Source: Asticcacaulis currens
GTDB taxonomy: Bacteria; Pseudomonadota; Alphaproteobacteria; Caulobacterales; Caulobacteraceae
DNA length: 64,000 nucleotides
Reading direction: 5' to 3'
NCBI RefSeq assembly: GCF_028550395.1
Contig: NZ_JAQQKW010000007.1
Coordinates: forward strand, 124,001-188,000
The position numbers and the translations under genes were made by a program. The notes below the pieces were generated by a model. The model did no database searches and was not told where the DNA came from. It saw nothing but the letters and a program-made list of their open reading frames with translations. Every line of letters starts with the position of its first letter. Positions within the stretch are counted from its first letter, which is position 1. Positions 7,219 through 16,987 of this stretch are shown here, one piece after another.

Positions 7219-10134
7219 TTAGAACTTGTACTGGAGACCCAGATTCCACTGCGCGCCGAGGTGGTTATACACAAAGGTCGAGTTGCGCGTGGAGTCGATA
7301 TACTGGCGGTTAAATTCGTCCAGGATATTGAGCCCTTCCAGCGTCACCCGCAGCTTGGGTGTGATCTGGTAGGAGGCCGAAAGGTCGAAAACCTGAAGAT
7401 CGTCAACCCCTTCAAGGTCCTGCAACGGGTTATTGGCGGGCAGGGCGATGATGTATTTCGAGCGATACGAGGTGGACAGACGCAGGCTGATCGTCTCGTC
7501 TTCGTAGTACAGCGTGCCGTTGTAGGCATTTTTCGACAGACCGATCAGGCTCTTGGTCGTGGTGCCGCCGCCCGCCAGATTGTACGTAATTTCGGAATCC
7601 ACATAGGTGTAGTTGAACAGGGCGCCGGTGTGGCTCAGCCAGCCCGGAAGGAAGCTGAAGCCCTGCTGATAATTGACTTCGAAGCCCTTGAGCGGTCCGC
7701 CCGGCGTGTTGACCGGCTGGGTGATGGTGATGGGCGTTGCGTCCGGGTCCACCCCTGAGCTGCCCAGCAGAGACAGGGGCAGGCCCGTTTCGCGGAAGGA
7801 CGACTGGCGCGAGGCGTTCTGCACATAGGACTTGATGTCCTTGTAGAAGGCCCCGACCGACAGCAGCGAAGCGCGACCAAAGTACCATTCGGCCGACAGG
7901 TCGTAAGTGTCGGCCCGGATGGGCTCAAGGAAGGGATTGCCGGACGACAGCGACGGGGTACCGGTCAGGGACAGGTTGCCGCCGGGGGTCAGGAATCCCA
8001 GATCCGGACGCGACACGACCCGGGCGGCCGACCCCCTCAGGAAGACGTCCGGCGTGACCTCCAGAGTGGCGTTAAACGAAGGCAGGAAGTCGCTGTATTC
8101 GTGCTGAACGAAGACCGGGTTGGTCTGACCCACGATAATCCCGCGCGCGGTAAGCTGGGTTTTGGCAAAGCGGAAGCCTGCCTCTGTACGCAGGGTCATT
8201 CCGGCGACCTGCGTCGTCAGATCGGTCTGCACATAGCCGGACGTGATCTTTTCTTCCACGCCGCGGGTATTGCCGGCGTTAGGGATCAGGGCATAAATCC
8301 CTGAATTGCTGTAGATATTCTGAGACGCCACGAACTTGTCGTAGTCGATCGTGGCCCAGGCCTTCGGGAACACGCCGTCATCAAGGCCATTGCCGGGGAA
8401 GCTGACGGAGCGGGTCACGTCGCGCAACTGAGCGGAGGTCAGGTTGGGGACAAGGAAGGTGTTGGCGCGTTGCCAGGCGGCGATGTCGAAGCTGAACGTG
8501 TTAAAGTGCAGGCCGGTTTTGACCGTCAGTATATCGATCGGGCGATATTCCAGATTGAGTTCGGCGGTTTCATAACGGTTATTCACGCGCGACGGATTCA
8601 GGCGAATTTCCGCATTGGCCGTGCTCGCTGTGCCGTCCGGTGCGCCGAACGTATAGTTGTCGGGGTTCGTGACGTCGAAATTGTGCGTGATGATCGGCTG
8701 ATCGCGATTGCGTCTGAAATCGACCGTCATACCTGCGTTCTGACGCTGGAACATCAGGGTGGTCTGGGCCTTCTGGTTGAAATCGGACTCTGAGATACCA
8801 ATCAGCCCGCTGACGCTCAGAGTATCGCTGAAATCGTGGCTGCCCGACAGGGTGTACTGGGTAAAGGTGTTTTCAAACGCGTCATATTGCGTGTCCGAAC
8901 GCACATCCACGCCGTCAAAACGGGCATAGGCCACATCCGATACGGCCTTTCCGAAATTGGCTCCGGCGGTCTGGCTGGTCCCGGCGGGGAAGAGGATCAG
9001 TTCGCGCACGGCGGTCTGCGGCTTGCCGTTCTGGCTGATGGCGCGGGCAAACGAGAAGCCTTCCAGCCAGCTTTCCTCACGGGTGACATCGTAATTGGAG
9101 TAAAGAGCGTCGAAATTGACAGTGGTTCCGGCTTGCGGCCGCCATTGCAGCGACAGGCTGGCCCCCAGACGCTTCTGATCGTGTTCGAAGCGACCGTAGC
9201 GCGGCAGACGCGGGAAGAAGGTGGTGGAGGCGCTGGCCTGCGAATAGAGGGTGTCCCCGGCGGCCGGACGCGGCACGCCGGTGGCGCAGTTGAGCGCATC
9301 GGTCCCCTTGGCGGCGTCCGTGGCCGGAACCTGCGGGGTTACGCCGACGGGGCTACAAAAACCGCCGTCCACAGAGCCGGGGTTCCAGCCGCCGGACCCG
9401 AACTGGTCCTCGTAATAATGACGCTGGGTGTAGGCGATGGAGGCGAGGGCGCCGAACTGGCCCAGTTCCGTATCCCAGCGGTTGGAGATGACGCCGGAGA
9501 CCTTACGGTCCTTCATCTCTTTCGACAGGCTGTTATAGCCGACCTGACCGTTTATGGCGGCGGTGAAGCCCTTGTAATCGAAGGGACGCGAGGTGTGCAG
9601 ATCGACGGTCGCGCCCAGCGAACCTTCGAGCGTTTCGGGCGAGGCGGTCTTGCGCACCGTCAGATTGGAAAAGAGGTCGGAGGAAAAGGTGTTGAAGTCG
9701 AAGCCGCGGCCCGTACCGATCCCCCGGTCAGACGTGGTGGCCCCCGAAACGGATTGCGCTTCCATGCCGTTGATGCGCACGCGCGTGAAGGCCGGCGGCA
9801 GACCCCGCACCGTGATCGAGCGTCCTTCGCCCGCGACCCGCGAAATCGAAACGCCCGGCACCCGCTGGAGCGATTCCGCCAGATTGGCGTCGGGGAATTT
9901 GGCAATATCTTCGGCGCGAATGACATCCACGACGCCATTGCTTTTCTTCTTGTCCTGAAGGGCCGTCTGAAGGCTGTTGCGGAAGCCGGTGACGACGACG
10001 GTCTGGACCTCGTCGCCCGTGGCTGGCGCCGCGTCCTGCGCAAAGGCCGGGGCGGTCATCAGCAGCGAAAGCCCGACCAGAGCAGAGGTGCGCAAAAGTG
10101 TCGCCTTCCGCGGCGACGGAATCGTGGAGTGCAT
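7219..10134 (-). CDS. TonB-dependent receptor (Xanthomonas/Caulobacter type)
   Basis: 971 aa. Signal peptide (LVGLSLLMTAPAFAQ), TonB box-like EVQTVVVTGFRNSL, then a plug domain with AEDIAKFPDANLAESLQRVPGVSI and ITVRGLPPAFTRVRINGMEAQS, characteristic of the large TonB receptor group expanded in Caulobacter and Xanthomonas. The rest is a 22-strand barrel ending in GLQYKF with the terminal Phe used for outer-membrane insertion. Such receptors import oligosaccharides, siderophores or peptides with TonB energy; the substrate is not visible. It diverges from an OPT peptide transporter at 10489 across a 354-base gap, so shared control and an oligopeptide substrate are possible but unproved. Confidence 0.93.
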   Translation of the reverse strand: MHSTIPSPRKATLLRTSALVGLSLLMTAPAFAQDAAPATGDEVQTVVVTGFRNSLQTALQDKKKSNGVVDVIRAEDIAKFPDANLAESLQRVPGVSISRVAGEGRSITVRGLPPAFTRVRINGMEAQSVSGATTSDRGIGTGRGFDFNTFSSDLFSNLTVRKTASPETLEGSLGATVDLHTSRPFDYKGFTAAINGQVGYNSLSKEMKDRKVSGVISNRWDTELGQFGALASIAYTQRHYYEDQFGSGGWNPGSVDGGFCSPVGVTPQVPATDAAKGTDALNCATGVPRPAAGDTLYSQASASTTFFPRLPRYGRFEHDQKRLGASLSLQWRPQAGTTVNFDALYSNYDVTREESWLEGFSFARAISQNGKPQTAVRELILFPAGTSQTAGANFGKAVSDVAYARFDGVDVRSDTQYDAFENTFTQYTLSGSHDFSDTLSVSGLIGISESDFNQKAQTTLMFQRQNAGMTVDFRRNRDQPIITHNFDVTNPDNYTFGAPDGTASTANAEIRLNPSRVNNRYETAELNLEYRPIDILTVKTGLHFNTFSFDIAAWQRANTFLVPNLTSAQLRDVTRSVSFPGNGLDDGVFPKAWATIDYDKFVASQNIYSNSGIYALIPNAGNTRGVEEKITSGYVQTDLTTQVAGMTLRTEAGFRFAKTQLTARGIIVGQTNPVFVQHEYSDFLPSFNATLEVTPDVFLRGSAARVVSRPDLGFLTPGGNLSLTGTPSLSSGNPFLEPIRADTYDLSAEWYFGRASLLSVGAFYKDIKSYVQNASRQSSFRETGLPLSLLGSSGVDPDATPITITQPVNTPGGPLKGFEVNYQQGFSFLPGWLSHTGALFNYTYVDSEITYNLAGGGTTTKSLIGLSKNAYNGTLYYEDETISLRLSTSYRSKYIIALPANNPLQDLEGVDDLQVFDLSASYQITPKLRVTLEGLNILDEFNRQYIDSTRNSTFVYNHLGAQWNLGLQYKF

Positions 10135-10488
10135 CGGTTTCCTCTTTTTCTTAGCACCGGCCTGAGCGGCGGCGCGTTCCTGTTTTGATGTGGGGTTTGA
10201 GCCACTTTATGATCTTTGAGCATCGAAAATGCGCAAAGTTGCCGATTTGGCTCGGCAGGGTATCAGATTACGCGTTTTGGGCGCATCGGCAAGACGTAAA
10301 TATGTGATAAATGAATTATATTGACCATAATTGCGCCTTTTGCCCTCCGTTTCGTGCGTGAAAATGATCGCTTTTCGGGTTTGTGAAGCGCAAAAGGGGG
10401 CGTGGGCGGTCAGCGGCCGTAAAAAACCGTTGTCAGACGCAATCCGTTGCGCAAGATACAGCTTTTGCGTTCGGCTTCCGGAGTGCCC
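10135..10488. other. Intergenic region between divergent TonB receptor and OPT genes
   Basis: 354 bases without a gene. It must hold both promoters. I see an AT-rich core near 10295-10325 and a loose inverted pair (CGCCTTTTGC near 10335 against GCAAAAGGGG near 10390) but no confident operator. Confidence 0.4.
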
Positions 10489-12477
10489 ATGCCGCCCAAA
10501 CCCCAAACCGAAATCACCCTGCGCGGGGTATTGCTTGGTATCATCATCACGCTCGTCTTTACCGCTGCGCAGGTCTATCTGGGGCTTCAGGTTGGCCTGA
10601 CCTTCGCCACCTCGATCCCGGCGGCCGTTATTTCGATGGCGCTGTTGAGCGCGTTCAAATCGGCGACGATTCAGGAAAACAATATCGTTCAGACGATCGC
10701 GTCGGCGGCGGGGACGCTGGCCTCGGTCATCTTCGTCCTGCCCGGCCTGATCATTATCGGCTGGTGGCGCGATGTGCCCTTCTTCGTCACCTTTGCCGCC
10801 TGTGCCATCGGCGGCATACTGGGCGTCATGTACACCATTCCGCTGCGGCGCGCGCTGGTGTCCAATTCGCCATTGCCCTATCCCGAAGGCGTCGCCGCCG
10901 CCGAGGTGCTGAAGGTCGGCACCAATACCCGCGAAGGGGCGCAGGAAGGTCAGGCCGGTCTGGTCGCGGTCATGCTGGGCAGCGTGGCGTCGGCGGCCTA
11001 TTCGGCGCTGGCGGCGGCCAAGGCGCTGGCGGGCGAACTGGCGGCCTTCTTCAAGGTTAAGGTCGGCGGTAAGGTTGCGGCGACAGGGATTGCCGGGGAA
11101 AGTTCGCTGGCCCTGATCGGCGCCGGTCACCTGATGGGGATTACGGTCGGCATCGCCATGCTGATCGGTCTGGTGATCGCCTGGGGCATTGCCGTGCCGA
11201 TCCTGACGTCTATGACGCCCATGCCGGAGGCCAGTGCCGCCGACCATGCCGGGGCCATCTGGTCCACGCAGGTGCGTTATCTGGGGGCCGGGGCTATCGG
11301 GGCCGCCGCCATCTGGACGATCGGCAAGCTGCTGGGGCCCGTCTGGTCGGGTCTGATGTCGGCGCTTGAGGCCAATCGCAGGCGGCAGTCGGGTGGGGAA
11401 GACCTGCCCCGCGAGGAGCAGGACCTGCCCATCGCTCTGGTCGGTCTGATCTCGGTGCTTCTGCTGGTGCCTGCCGGCTTCCTGATGGCGAGCTTCCTGA
11501 ACGGGACGGCCATTGCCAGCCTCAGCCTGCCTCTGGTGGCGCTTGGCGTGCTCTACCTCGCTGTTGCGGGTCTTCTGGCGGCGGCGGTGTGCGGCTATAT
11601 GGCCGGTCTGATCGGTTCGTCCAATTCACCCGTGTCGGGTGTGGGTATCCTAAGCGTGCTGGGGGCGGCCTTGCTGATCGGTGCGGTGGGCCATAGCGTT
11701 ACCGGCCCGGATGCGGCGCAGGCCCTGACGGCCTTTGCCCTGTTCGCCACGACCTTTGTTCTCGCCGTGGCGGTGGTCGGTAACGACAATCTTCAGGACC
11801 TCAAGACCGGGCAACTGGTCGGGGCGACCCCATGGAAGCAGCAGGTGGCGCTGGTGATCGGCGTCGTCGCCGGAGCCGTGGTCATTCCGCTGGTGCTCAA
11901 CCTGCTCAACAATGCCTTCGGCTTTGCGGGCGATCCCAACTATCGCGGTATCACCGGCGAGCCGCTGGGGGCGCCGCAGGCGACATTGATCTCGACTCTG
12001 GCCAAGGGTGCGATTGGCGGTAGCCTGCCGTGGGGTCTGCTGGGGGCCGGGGCGCTGATCGGGGCGGGGCTTGTTGCCTTTGACCTGTTCCTGCGCAAGG
12101 TCACAAACGATAAGTACAGCCTGCCGCCCCTGGGGGTTGGACTGGCCATCTACCTGCCGTCGTCGGTGACGGCACCGGTGGTCGTCGGGGCCTTTGGCGG
12201 CTGGCTGTTTGAGCGGCTGGTGCGTGGTAAGCCGTGGGCGGAACCCGCCTCGCGTCTGGGTGTGCTGATTGCCTCCGGCTTTATCGTCGGCGAAAGCCTG
12301 TTCAAGGTCGTGCTGGCCGGGGTGATTACCTTTACCGGTTCCAAGGCCCCGCTGGCGGTCCTGCCGATCCCCTATGGCGAACACACCGCCATGATCATCG
12401 CCCTCATTCTGGCCGTTTCGGGCGTGGCAGGGCTTTATCGCTGGTGCATCGGGGCAGCGAAAAAGGTCCAGGGCTAA
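10489..12477 (+). CDS. OPT family oligopeptide transporter
   Basis: 662 aa from ATG 10489, with GGAG five bases upstream; a TTG 42 bases earlier keeps the frame open but lacks a ribosome site. The N-terminal segment TLRGVLLGIIITLVFTAAQVYLGLQVGLTFATSIPAAVIS and QENNIVQTIASAAG are characteristic of the OPT family (TIGR00733-like branch), integral membrane proton-coupled carriers of small peptides or metal chelates. Roughly 14-16 hydrophobic segments are seen along the length. It is followed at 12521 by a TetR-type gene on the same strand. Confidence 0.93.
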   Translation: MPPKPQTEITLRGVLLGIIITLVFTAAQVYLGLQVGLTFATSIPAAVISMALLSAFKSATIQENNIVQTIASAAGTLASVIFVLPGLIIIGWWRDVPFFVTFAACAIGGILGVMYTIPLRRALVSNSPLPYPEGVAAAEVLKVGTNTREGAQEGQAGLVAVMLGSVASAAYSALAAAKALAGELAAFFKVKVGGKVAATGIAGESSLALIGAGHLMGITVGIAMLIGLVIAWGIAVPILTSMTPMPEASAADHAGAIWSTQVRYLGAGAIGAAAIWTIGKLLGPVWSGLMSALEANRRRQSGGEDLPREEQDLPIALVGLISVLLLVPAGFLMASFLNGTAIASLSLPLVALGVLYLAVAGLLAAAVCGYMAGLIGSSNSPVSGVGILSVLGAALLIGAVGHSVTGPDAAQALTAFALFATTFVLAVAVVGNDNLQDLKTGQLVGATPWKQQVALVIGVVAGAVVIPLVLNLLNNAFGFAGDPNYRGITGEPLGAPQATLISTLAKGAIGGSLPWGLLGAGALIGAGLVAFDLFLRKVTNDKYSLPPLGVGLAIYLPSSVTAPVVVGAFGGWLFERLVRGKPWAEPASRLGVLIASGFIVGESLFKVVLAGVITFTGSKAPLAVLPIPYGEHTAMIIALILAVSGVAGLYRWCIGAAKKVQG

Positions 12478-12520
12478 TATTCACCGATCTGCAACCTGTT
12501 CGAAAGCGCTACCTCCGGTG

Positions 12521-13108
12521 ATGACCCCAGGGCCCGAGCTTCTCAACCGCGTGCAAACCGCTTTCCTCAGCCGGGGCTTCCAGAAACTGACCATGGAAGC
12601 CCTGGCCGAGGCCTGCGGCTTTACCCGCCGCACGCTGTATAACTACTTTGAAAACAAGGACGCGGCCTTTCGGGCCATGTTCCGTCAGCATAATCTTGAG
12701 CTGATGCACCGGGCTTTTGAGGTGGCGCGACGCGAGCAGGCGGCGGGGGCAGAGGTGCTCGACGTGTTCACCGCCCTGATCGACATCCGTTACGGAGATA
12801 CCTGGCGGCTGATCCAGCCGTCGCCGCATGCCCTTGAAATCAAGGGGACCGTCTTCCGCATCTGTACCGATATCATGATCGAACTGGCGACGGTGTTTCA
12901 GAGCGATCTGGCCGCCTTTATCGACACCCTGACGCAGGCGGGGGCGCTGCGCCTCAAGGGCGATTACAGCGCCGCCGAACTGGCGCAGATGCTGGCGGAT
13001 GCGGCGCGCGGCGTTAACGCGGTCTATCCGCTCCTGCCTCTGGAGCATCTGACGGCGCAGTATCGGCGCATTACGCGGGCCATCCTGTATGGCTACCTCG
13101 ACGCCTGA
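12521..13108 (+). CDS. TetR/AcrR family transcriptional regulator
   Basis: 195 aa from ATG 12521 (a GTG lies directly before it in frame). The N-terminal helix-turn-helix reads FLSRGFQKLTMEALAEACGFTRRTLYNYFENKDAAFRAMF, the standard TetR signature. The C-terminal ligand domain is not assignable. It starts 43 bases after the OPT gene and may be co-transcribed with it, so it may control the OPT/TonB receptor pair; that is inference from position only. Confidence 0.9.
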   Translation: MTPGPELLNRVQTAFLSRGFQKLTMEALAEACGFTRRTLYNYFENKDAAFRAMFRQHNLELMHRAFEVARREQAAGAEVLDVFTALIDIRYGDTWRLIQPSPHALEIKGTVFRICTDIMIELATVFQSDLAAFIDTLTQAGALRLKGDYSAAELAQMLADAARGVNAVYPLLPLEHLTAQYRRITRAILYGYLDA

Positions 13109-13433
13109 GAGCGTGCGGCTGCTGAAATTGCACAAATAGGTGGAAACTGTGAAATTTAGGTTGTCCCCTTAGCCATTTTGGGCTATGGAGGCGGCGATAC
13201 GGCGCGGGGATCACTCTGCAACCCTATCTATGATGTGAGCATTTCGATTATCTCTTTTTTCGGATCGACGCCCTGTCCAGTCCCGGCAGGGCGTTTTATT
13301 TTTGCCCCTGCGGCAACGTAAAAGAGGCACATCAAAAGTCGGTGCGGGGCTTGTCAGCCGCCTCACGGATCATCAAAATCGCCCTTCATAACCGTCCCGG
13401 CACCTTATTGCCGGGTATTACCGGAGTTTAGCG
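13109..13433. other. Intergenic region with an orphan terminator
   Basis: 325 bases without a protein gene. It holds an intrinsic terminator at 13268-13297, which is 160 bases past the TetR stop codon, and a small hairpin AGCC...GGCT near 13173-13187. The distance suggests either a long 3' untranslated region or a small RNA ending at the terminator. Confidence 0.45.
13268..13297 (+). terminator. Intrinsic terminator
   Basis: ACGCCCTG (13268-13275) pairs with CAGGGCGT (13287-13294), followed by TTTTATTTTT. Ends either the TetR transcript or a short RNA made from the gap. Confidence 0.75.
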
Positions 13434-13853
13434 ATGAGCCTGCCCGAAATCCCTGTGAAGCCGGTCCATGCGGACGGCGTCACCTACTATATGCACCCGC
13501 ATCCGCGTTCACCCTTTTCCGAGGCCGTTCAGGTCGGCGGCGTCCTGTACCTGTCGGCCATGATCGGTCTGGATGGGCAGGGGCGGCTGGTGGACGGCTT
13601 TGAGCCACAGGTGCGTCAGATCATGTCCAATTCGCAAGCCATACTGCGTCGTTACGGGCTGGGGCTGGAGCACGTGTTCAAGACGACGGTGATGATGAAG
13701 GACATGGCCAACTGGAGCGCCTTCAACCGTCTGTATAAGCCCTATTTCCATCCGACCCGTCTGCCGGTGCGGACCGCCTTTGGCGTCAGCGATCTGGCCT
13801 ATGGAGCGGAGGTCGAACTGGAGTTTCAGGCCTACGTGCCGCACGGCGGTTAG
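13434..13853 (+). CDS. RidA family (YjgF/UK114) protein
   Basis: 139 aa. RidA proteins are small trimeric enzymes; the classical ones hydrolyse reactive enamine/imine intermediates from PLP enzymes. Family pattern: PFSEAVQVGGVLYLSAMIGLD, IMSNSQAILRRYGLGLEHVFKTTVMMKDMANWSAFNRLYKPYF, and PVRTAFGVSDLAYGAEVELEFQAY. Most RidA have Arg in VRxxVxV-AxLPxGAxVEIE; here the region is RTAFGVSDLAYGAEVELE, so the substrate arginine position is not certain. A second, different RidA-like gene is at 49533. Confidence 0.9.
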   Translation: MSLPEIPVKPVHADGVTYYMHPHPRSPFSEAVQVGGVLYLSAMIGLDGQGRLVDGFEPQVRQIMSNSQAILRRYGLGLEHVFKTTVMMKDMANWSAFNRLYKPYFHPTRLPVRTAFGVSDLAYGAEVELEFQAYVPHGG

Positions 13854-13875
13854 GCCGAGGGGCAGACCATTAAAA

Positions 13876-13899
13876 AAGGCCGGTGCGAACACCGGCCTT
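13876..13899. terminator. Bidirectional terminator between RidA-like gene and TonB receptor
   Basis: AAGGCCGGTG (13876-13885), loop CGAA, CACCGGCCTT (13890-13899): a perfect 10-bp stem with A-run before and T-run after, serving both convergent genes. Confidence 0.92.
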
Positions 13900-13920
13900 T
13901 TCTCATTTATTCACAACGCC

Positions 13921-16149
13921 TTAAAACGCCTTCTTCAGCGAGAGACCATAGGTGCGGGGTTCCGACACCATGACCGTCAGGTTGTTGAAGTCGATACCGC
14001 TTTCAGCCACGATATTGTCTTCGAGGTTGCGCACATAGGCGGCGATTTCCAGACCCCCCTTGGTGACGTAACCGCCGCGCAGACCGGTCTGGGTGAAGGC
14101 CTTGCCGGTGAACTCGGTGGCTTCATACAGGAAGAAGTTGATCTTCGAGCGGTAGGCCACGTCGCCATAGACGAAGAAGCGGCTGCCGTCGCCCATAGGC
14201 CAGACGTACTGGGCCGTCAGGTTGGCCACCCACTTCGGGGCCTGGGGCAGGGGGTTGCCGTCGATATAGGCATAGCGCGTGCCGCCCGACACATAGGTGC
14301 GGTCCAGCGGCGTACACAGGCCCGACCCGCAGGTGGCCACGGCGGTGACCGGGTCCTGGATTTCGGTGCCGTTATAGCTGGCGCTGGCCGTCAGCAGCAG
14401 GTTGTCGGTCGGCTTGAGCGACAGGTCGGCTTCGAAGCCTTTGCCGATGGCTTCCTTGGCATTGATCAGCTTCGCCGAATTGACCGCGCCGCCGACCGCC
14501 GTGATCTGAAGGTCCTTGGTCTTGAAATAGTAGGCCGACAGGTCGTAACGCAGCATCTTGTCGAAGGCATAGCCTTTGAAGCCGGTTTCATAGGAGGTCG
14601 TGGTCTGCTCACCGGCCGTGGTCGGCACGCCGCCGAAATTCACACGATCCTGAATCGCCGGGGCCAGATAGCCGGTGGCGAAGCGGGCGTACCAGTTGAG
14701 GTTCGGCGAAATGACGTAGGTGGCGCTGAGATCGCCGGAGATATTGTCGCCATCGACCTTGGTGGTGACGGGCAGGGTGGTGCCGGGGAAGACCGCACGG
14801 CCCCAGACGATGTCCTTCTTTTCGTCCGAGGTGTAGCGCAGGCCGGCGCGCAGGGTCAGGGCGTCGGTGGCCTTATATTCGGCCGATCCGAAGACGGCGA
14901 AGCTGGTGCCGTGGTTCTTGTGGCGCACGTCGCCATTATTGAGGTAGTCCAGCTCGTTATACTTCAGAATCTGGTCGAAGTAGTAGAGGCCGAACTGACC
15001 GCGCCATTGACCGAACTGCGCGGTTTCGAAACGCAGCTCCTGCGAGAACTCTTCCGGCTCCGTCGTGCCGCCGGTAGCGACCGGGAAGAAGGTGCCGTAG
15101 AGCGTCGGGGCAACGATGGTCGAGACGCCACCGTCGATATCGCCCGAGCTTTCGGTCTTGGCGCGCTCATAGGCGGTGATCGAGTGCAGCGTGCCCAGAC
15201 CGTCGAAGGTGTAGCTCAGTTGCAGGCTGGAGCCGATCGAATCGAGCGACTGGCTGATGAAGGGGCTGTCGAGGCGGACCTTCTTGATATCAAAGCCGGT
15301 ATTGAAGTCGTTGGTGCCCGGCTTGATAGCGCTGGCGCGGAACAGACGCGGCGTGCCGTCCAGCTTACGGCCGTGGACATTGAGCAGGGCTTCGAAATTG
15401 CCGCTGACGTAACGCAGCTGGCCACGCAGAGCATAGTCTTCGTAACCTTCCAGCTTCTTGCCATTATAGAGGTTGGTGACCCAGTCGTCGCGGCGCTGTA
15501 CGATGCCCGACAGACGACCGGAGAAGCCATTGCCCAGCGAGCCCGTGACCGCGCCTTCGGCATTGACCGTGCCGAGATTACCGGCGGCGACGCTGTAATA
15601 ACCGCCAAACACCTCCGACGGCTTGGCCGAGGTCAGCTTGACGACGCCCGACGGCGTGTTGCGGCCGAACAGGGTGCCCTGCGGGCCGCGCAGCACTTCG
15701 ACATTGGCCAGATCGAAGATCGGGAAGGACTTCAGCATCGGGTTTTCCAGCGCCACGTCGTCATAGACGACCGACACGGGCTGAGAGGCGTTGGGATCGA
15801 AGTCGGTATTGCCGAGACCGCGGATGTAGAAACGCGGGAAGGTACGGCCAAACGACGATTCGACGTTCAGCGACGGGGTGCGCGACGCCAGAACGCGGAT
15901 GTCGAGGCCCGACGAATTGATGACGTCGAGCTTGGTGCCCGACAGGGAGGAGACGGCGACGGGCACGTCTCTGGCCTTTTCAAGACGACGCGAAGCGGTC
16001 ACGACGACTTCGGTCGTGGCGCTGTCCTCGGCTTTGGGCGGGGCGTCTTCGGCGTGAGCCACGCCCGTAAGAGCGGCCAGAGCCAGCAGAGAGATGCCGC
16101 CCAGACGGGCGGACAGGTGGCGCGTGGTGCGCGGTTTCATTGGGTGCAT
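13921..16149 (-). CDS. TonB-dependent receptor
   Basis: 742 aa. Signal peptide (GISLLALAALTGVAHAE), TonB box region TTEVVVTASRRLEK, plug domain with FPRFYIRGLGNTDFD, VYDDVALENPMLKSFPIFDLANVEVLRGPQGTLFGRNTPSGVVKLTSAKP, and a C-terminal barrel ending in SLKKAF. The plug motif VEVLRGPQGTLFGRN...G is that of FecA/CirA-like receptors, and this length is usual for them. CCGAGGACCGT before the ATG at 16149 supports that start; an in-frame ATG follows at 16140. Substrate unknown; no ABC or TonB partner is adjacent. Confidence 0.93.
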   Translation of the reverse strand: MHPMKPRTTRHLSARLGGISLLALAALTGVAHAEDAPPKAEDSATTEVVVTASRRLEKARDVPVAVSSLSGTKLDVINSSGLDIRVLASRTPSLNVESSFGRTFPRFYIRGLGNTDFDPNASQPVSVVYDDVALENPMLKSFPIFDLANVEVLRGPQGTLFGRNTPSGVVKLTSAKPSEVFGGYYSVAAGNLGTVNAEGAVTGSLGNGFSGRLSGIVQRRDDWVTNLYNGKKLEGYEDYALRGQLRYVSGNFEALLNVHGRKLDGTPRLFRASAIKPGTNDFNTGFDIKKVRLDSPFISQSLDSIGSSLQLSYTFDGLGTLHSITAYERAKTESSGDIDGGVSTIVAPTLYGTFFPVATGGTTEPEEFSQELRFETAQFGQWRGQFGLYYFDQILKYNELDYLNNGDVRHKNHGTSFAVFGSAEYKATDALTLRAGLRYTSDEKKDIVWGRAVFPGTTLPVTTKVDGDNISGDLSATYVISPNLNWYARFATGYLAPAIQDRVNFGGVPTTAGEQTTTSYETGFKGYAFDKMLRYDLSAYYFKTKDLQITAVGGAVNSAKLINAKEAIGKGFEADLSLKPTDNLLLTASASYNGTEIQDPVTAVATCGSGLCTPLDRTYVSGGTRYAYIDGNPLPQAPKWVANLTAQYVWPMGDGSRFFVYGDVAYRSKINFFLYEATEFTGKAFTQTGLRGGYVTKGGLEIAAYVRNLEDNIVAESGIDFNNLTVMVSEPRTYGLSLKKAF

Positions 16150-16415
16150 GACGGTCCTCGGAGCAATATCTTGCCCCTTCCCCTGCGTTAATTCCCTGTA
16201 GCCCCGTGTTCCCCCGGAGTCGGGTTAACGCTAGCACAGCATGTCGCTTTTGCAACGGATGCGTGACGGACATGTAACATTGATACCAACTATGGCTTTT
16301 TAGCCATGCCCTTACGTCAGATTTTCGTTGTCGGCTTTCTTATCGGGCTGACGCGGCCGCGCATCGAAACCTTAGCCGACCCGCGCGACCCTCCGGTCAG
16401 AAAGTGAGGTGCATG

Positions 16416-16856
16416 ATGAACAGATCGCTTAAATTCACCTGTGGCGCGTTGCTGAGTGCGGCCACCCTGGGGCTGGCCTTGCCCGCCGCCGCTCAGAGCT
16501 ATGACGGCTGGTGCTATCAGAAGGGCAGTTCGGCCCGCACCAAGGGCACGGTGATCGGGGCTGCCGCCGGGGGCGTGCTCGGCAATGTCGTGGCCGGTAA
16601 GGGCAACAAGACCGAAGGCACGATTCTGGGGGCCGTTGTCGGTGGGGTCATCGGCAATCAGGTCGCCAAGAGAAACAAGGAAAAGGAAACCGCCTCGGCC
16701 AATTGCCTCAATAGCCGTTATTACGTCTATGACCGCGGTTATTATGAGCCGCCGTCGCCCCCCGACGGCTACCGCATCGCCTATTTCACCCAGCGCCCCT
16801 ATTACAGTTCGTACTGGGTCAAGCGCGACGGCGAGGATTATCGCTATCGCCGTTGA
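16416..16856 (+). CDS. Glycine-zipper 2TM domain secreted protein (copy 1)
   Basis: 146 aa from ATG 16416, the best spaced after GTGAGG; ATG 16413 and GTG 16404 are in frame. Signal peptide (LLSAATLGLALPAAAQ), then TKGTVIGAAAGGVLGNVVAGKGNKTEGTILGAVVGGVIGNQVA, two glycine-zipper hairpin helices as in the Rick_17kDa/YMGG family, then a Tyr-rich tail with YYEPPSPPDGYRIAYFTQRPYYSSYW. Likely an envelope protein of unknown function. A close paralogue follows at 17068 in the same order of parts, indicating tandem duplication. Confidence 0.85.
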   Translation: MNRSLKFTCGALLSAATLGLALPAAAQSYDGWCYQKGSSARTKGTVIGAAAGGVLGNVVAGKGNKTEGTILGAVVGGVIGNQVAKRNKEKETASANCLNSRYYVYDRGYYEPPSPPDGYRIAYFTQRPYYSSYWVKRDGEDYRYRR

Positions 16857-16881
16857 TAGCCATTTATTTCCTGTGCAAAAG

Positions 16882-16911
16882 AACCCGGTGCCCTGTGCGC
16901 CGGGTTTTTTT
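16882..16911 (+). terminator. Intrinsic terminator after glycine-zipper gene 1
   Basis: AACCCGG (16882-16888) and CCGGGTT (16900-16906) with a run of seven T. Confidence 0.85.
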
Positions 16912-16987
16912 GTTTGGCCCCACCCCTGATTTCTGACGTAATTGCGTCACAGCTTTGTTCGATATTCCGGGAAGTTTTTGAACGCAC

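Noticed and set aside
13780-16191. Open frame of about 800 codons antisense to the second TonB receptor
   Set aside because: It mirrors the receptor's high-GC third positions; no domain, signal peptide or ribosome site, while the receptor on the other strand is certain. Similar antisense frames at 2543-4210, 8836-10188 and 41129-43219 were left out for the same reason.
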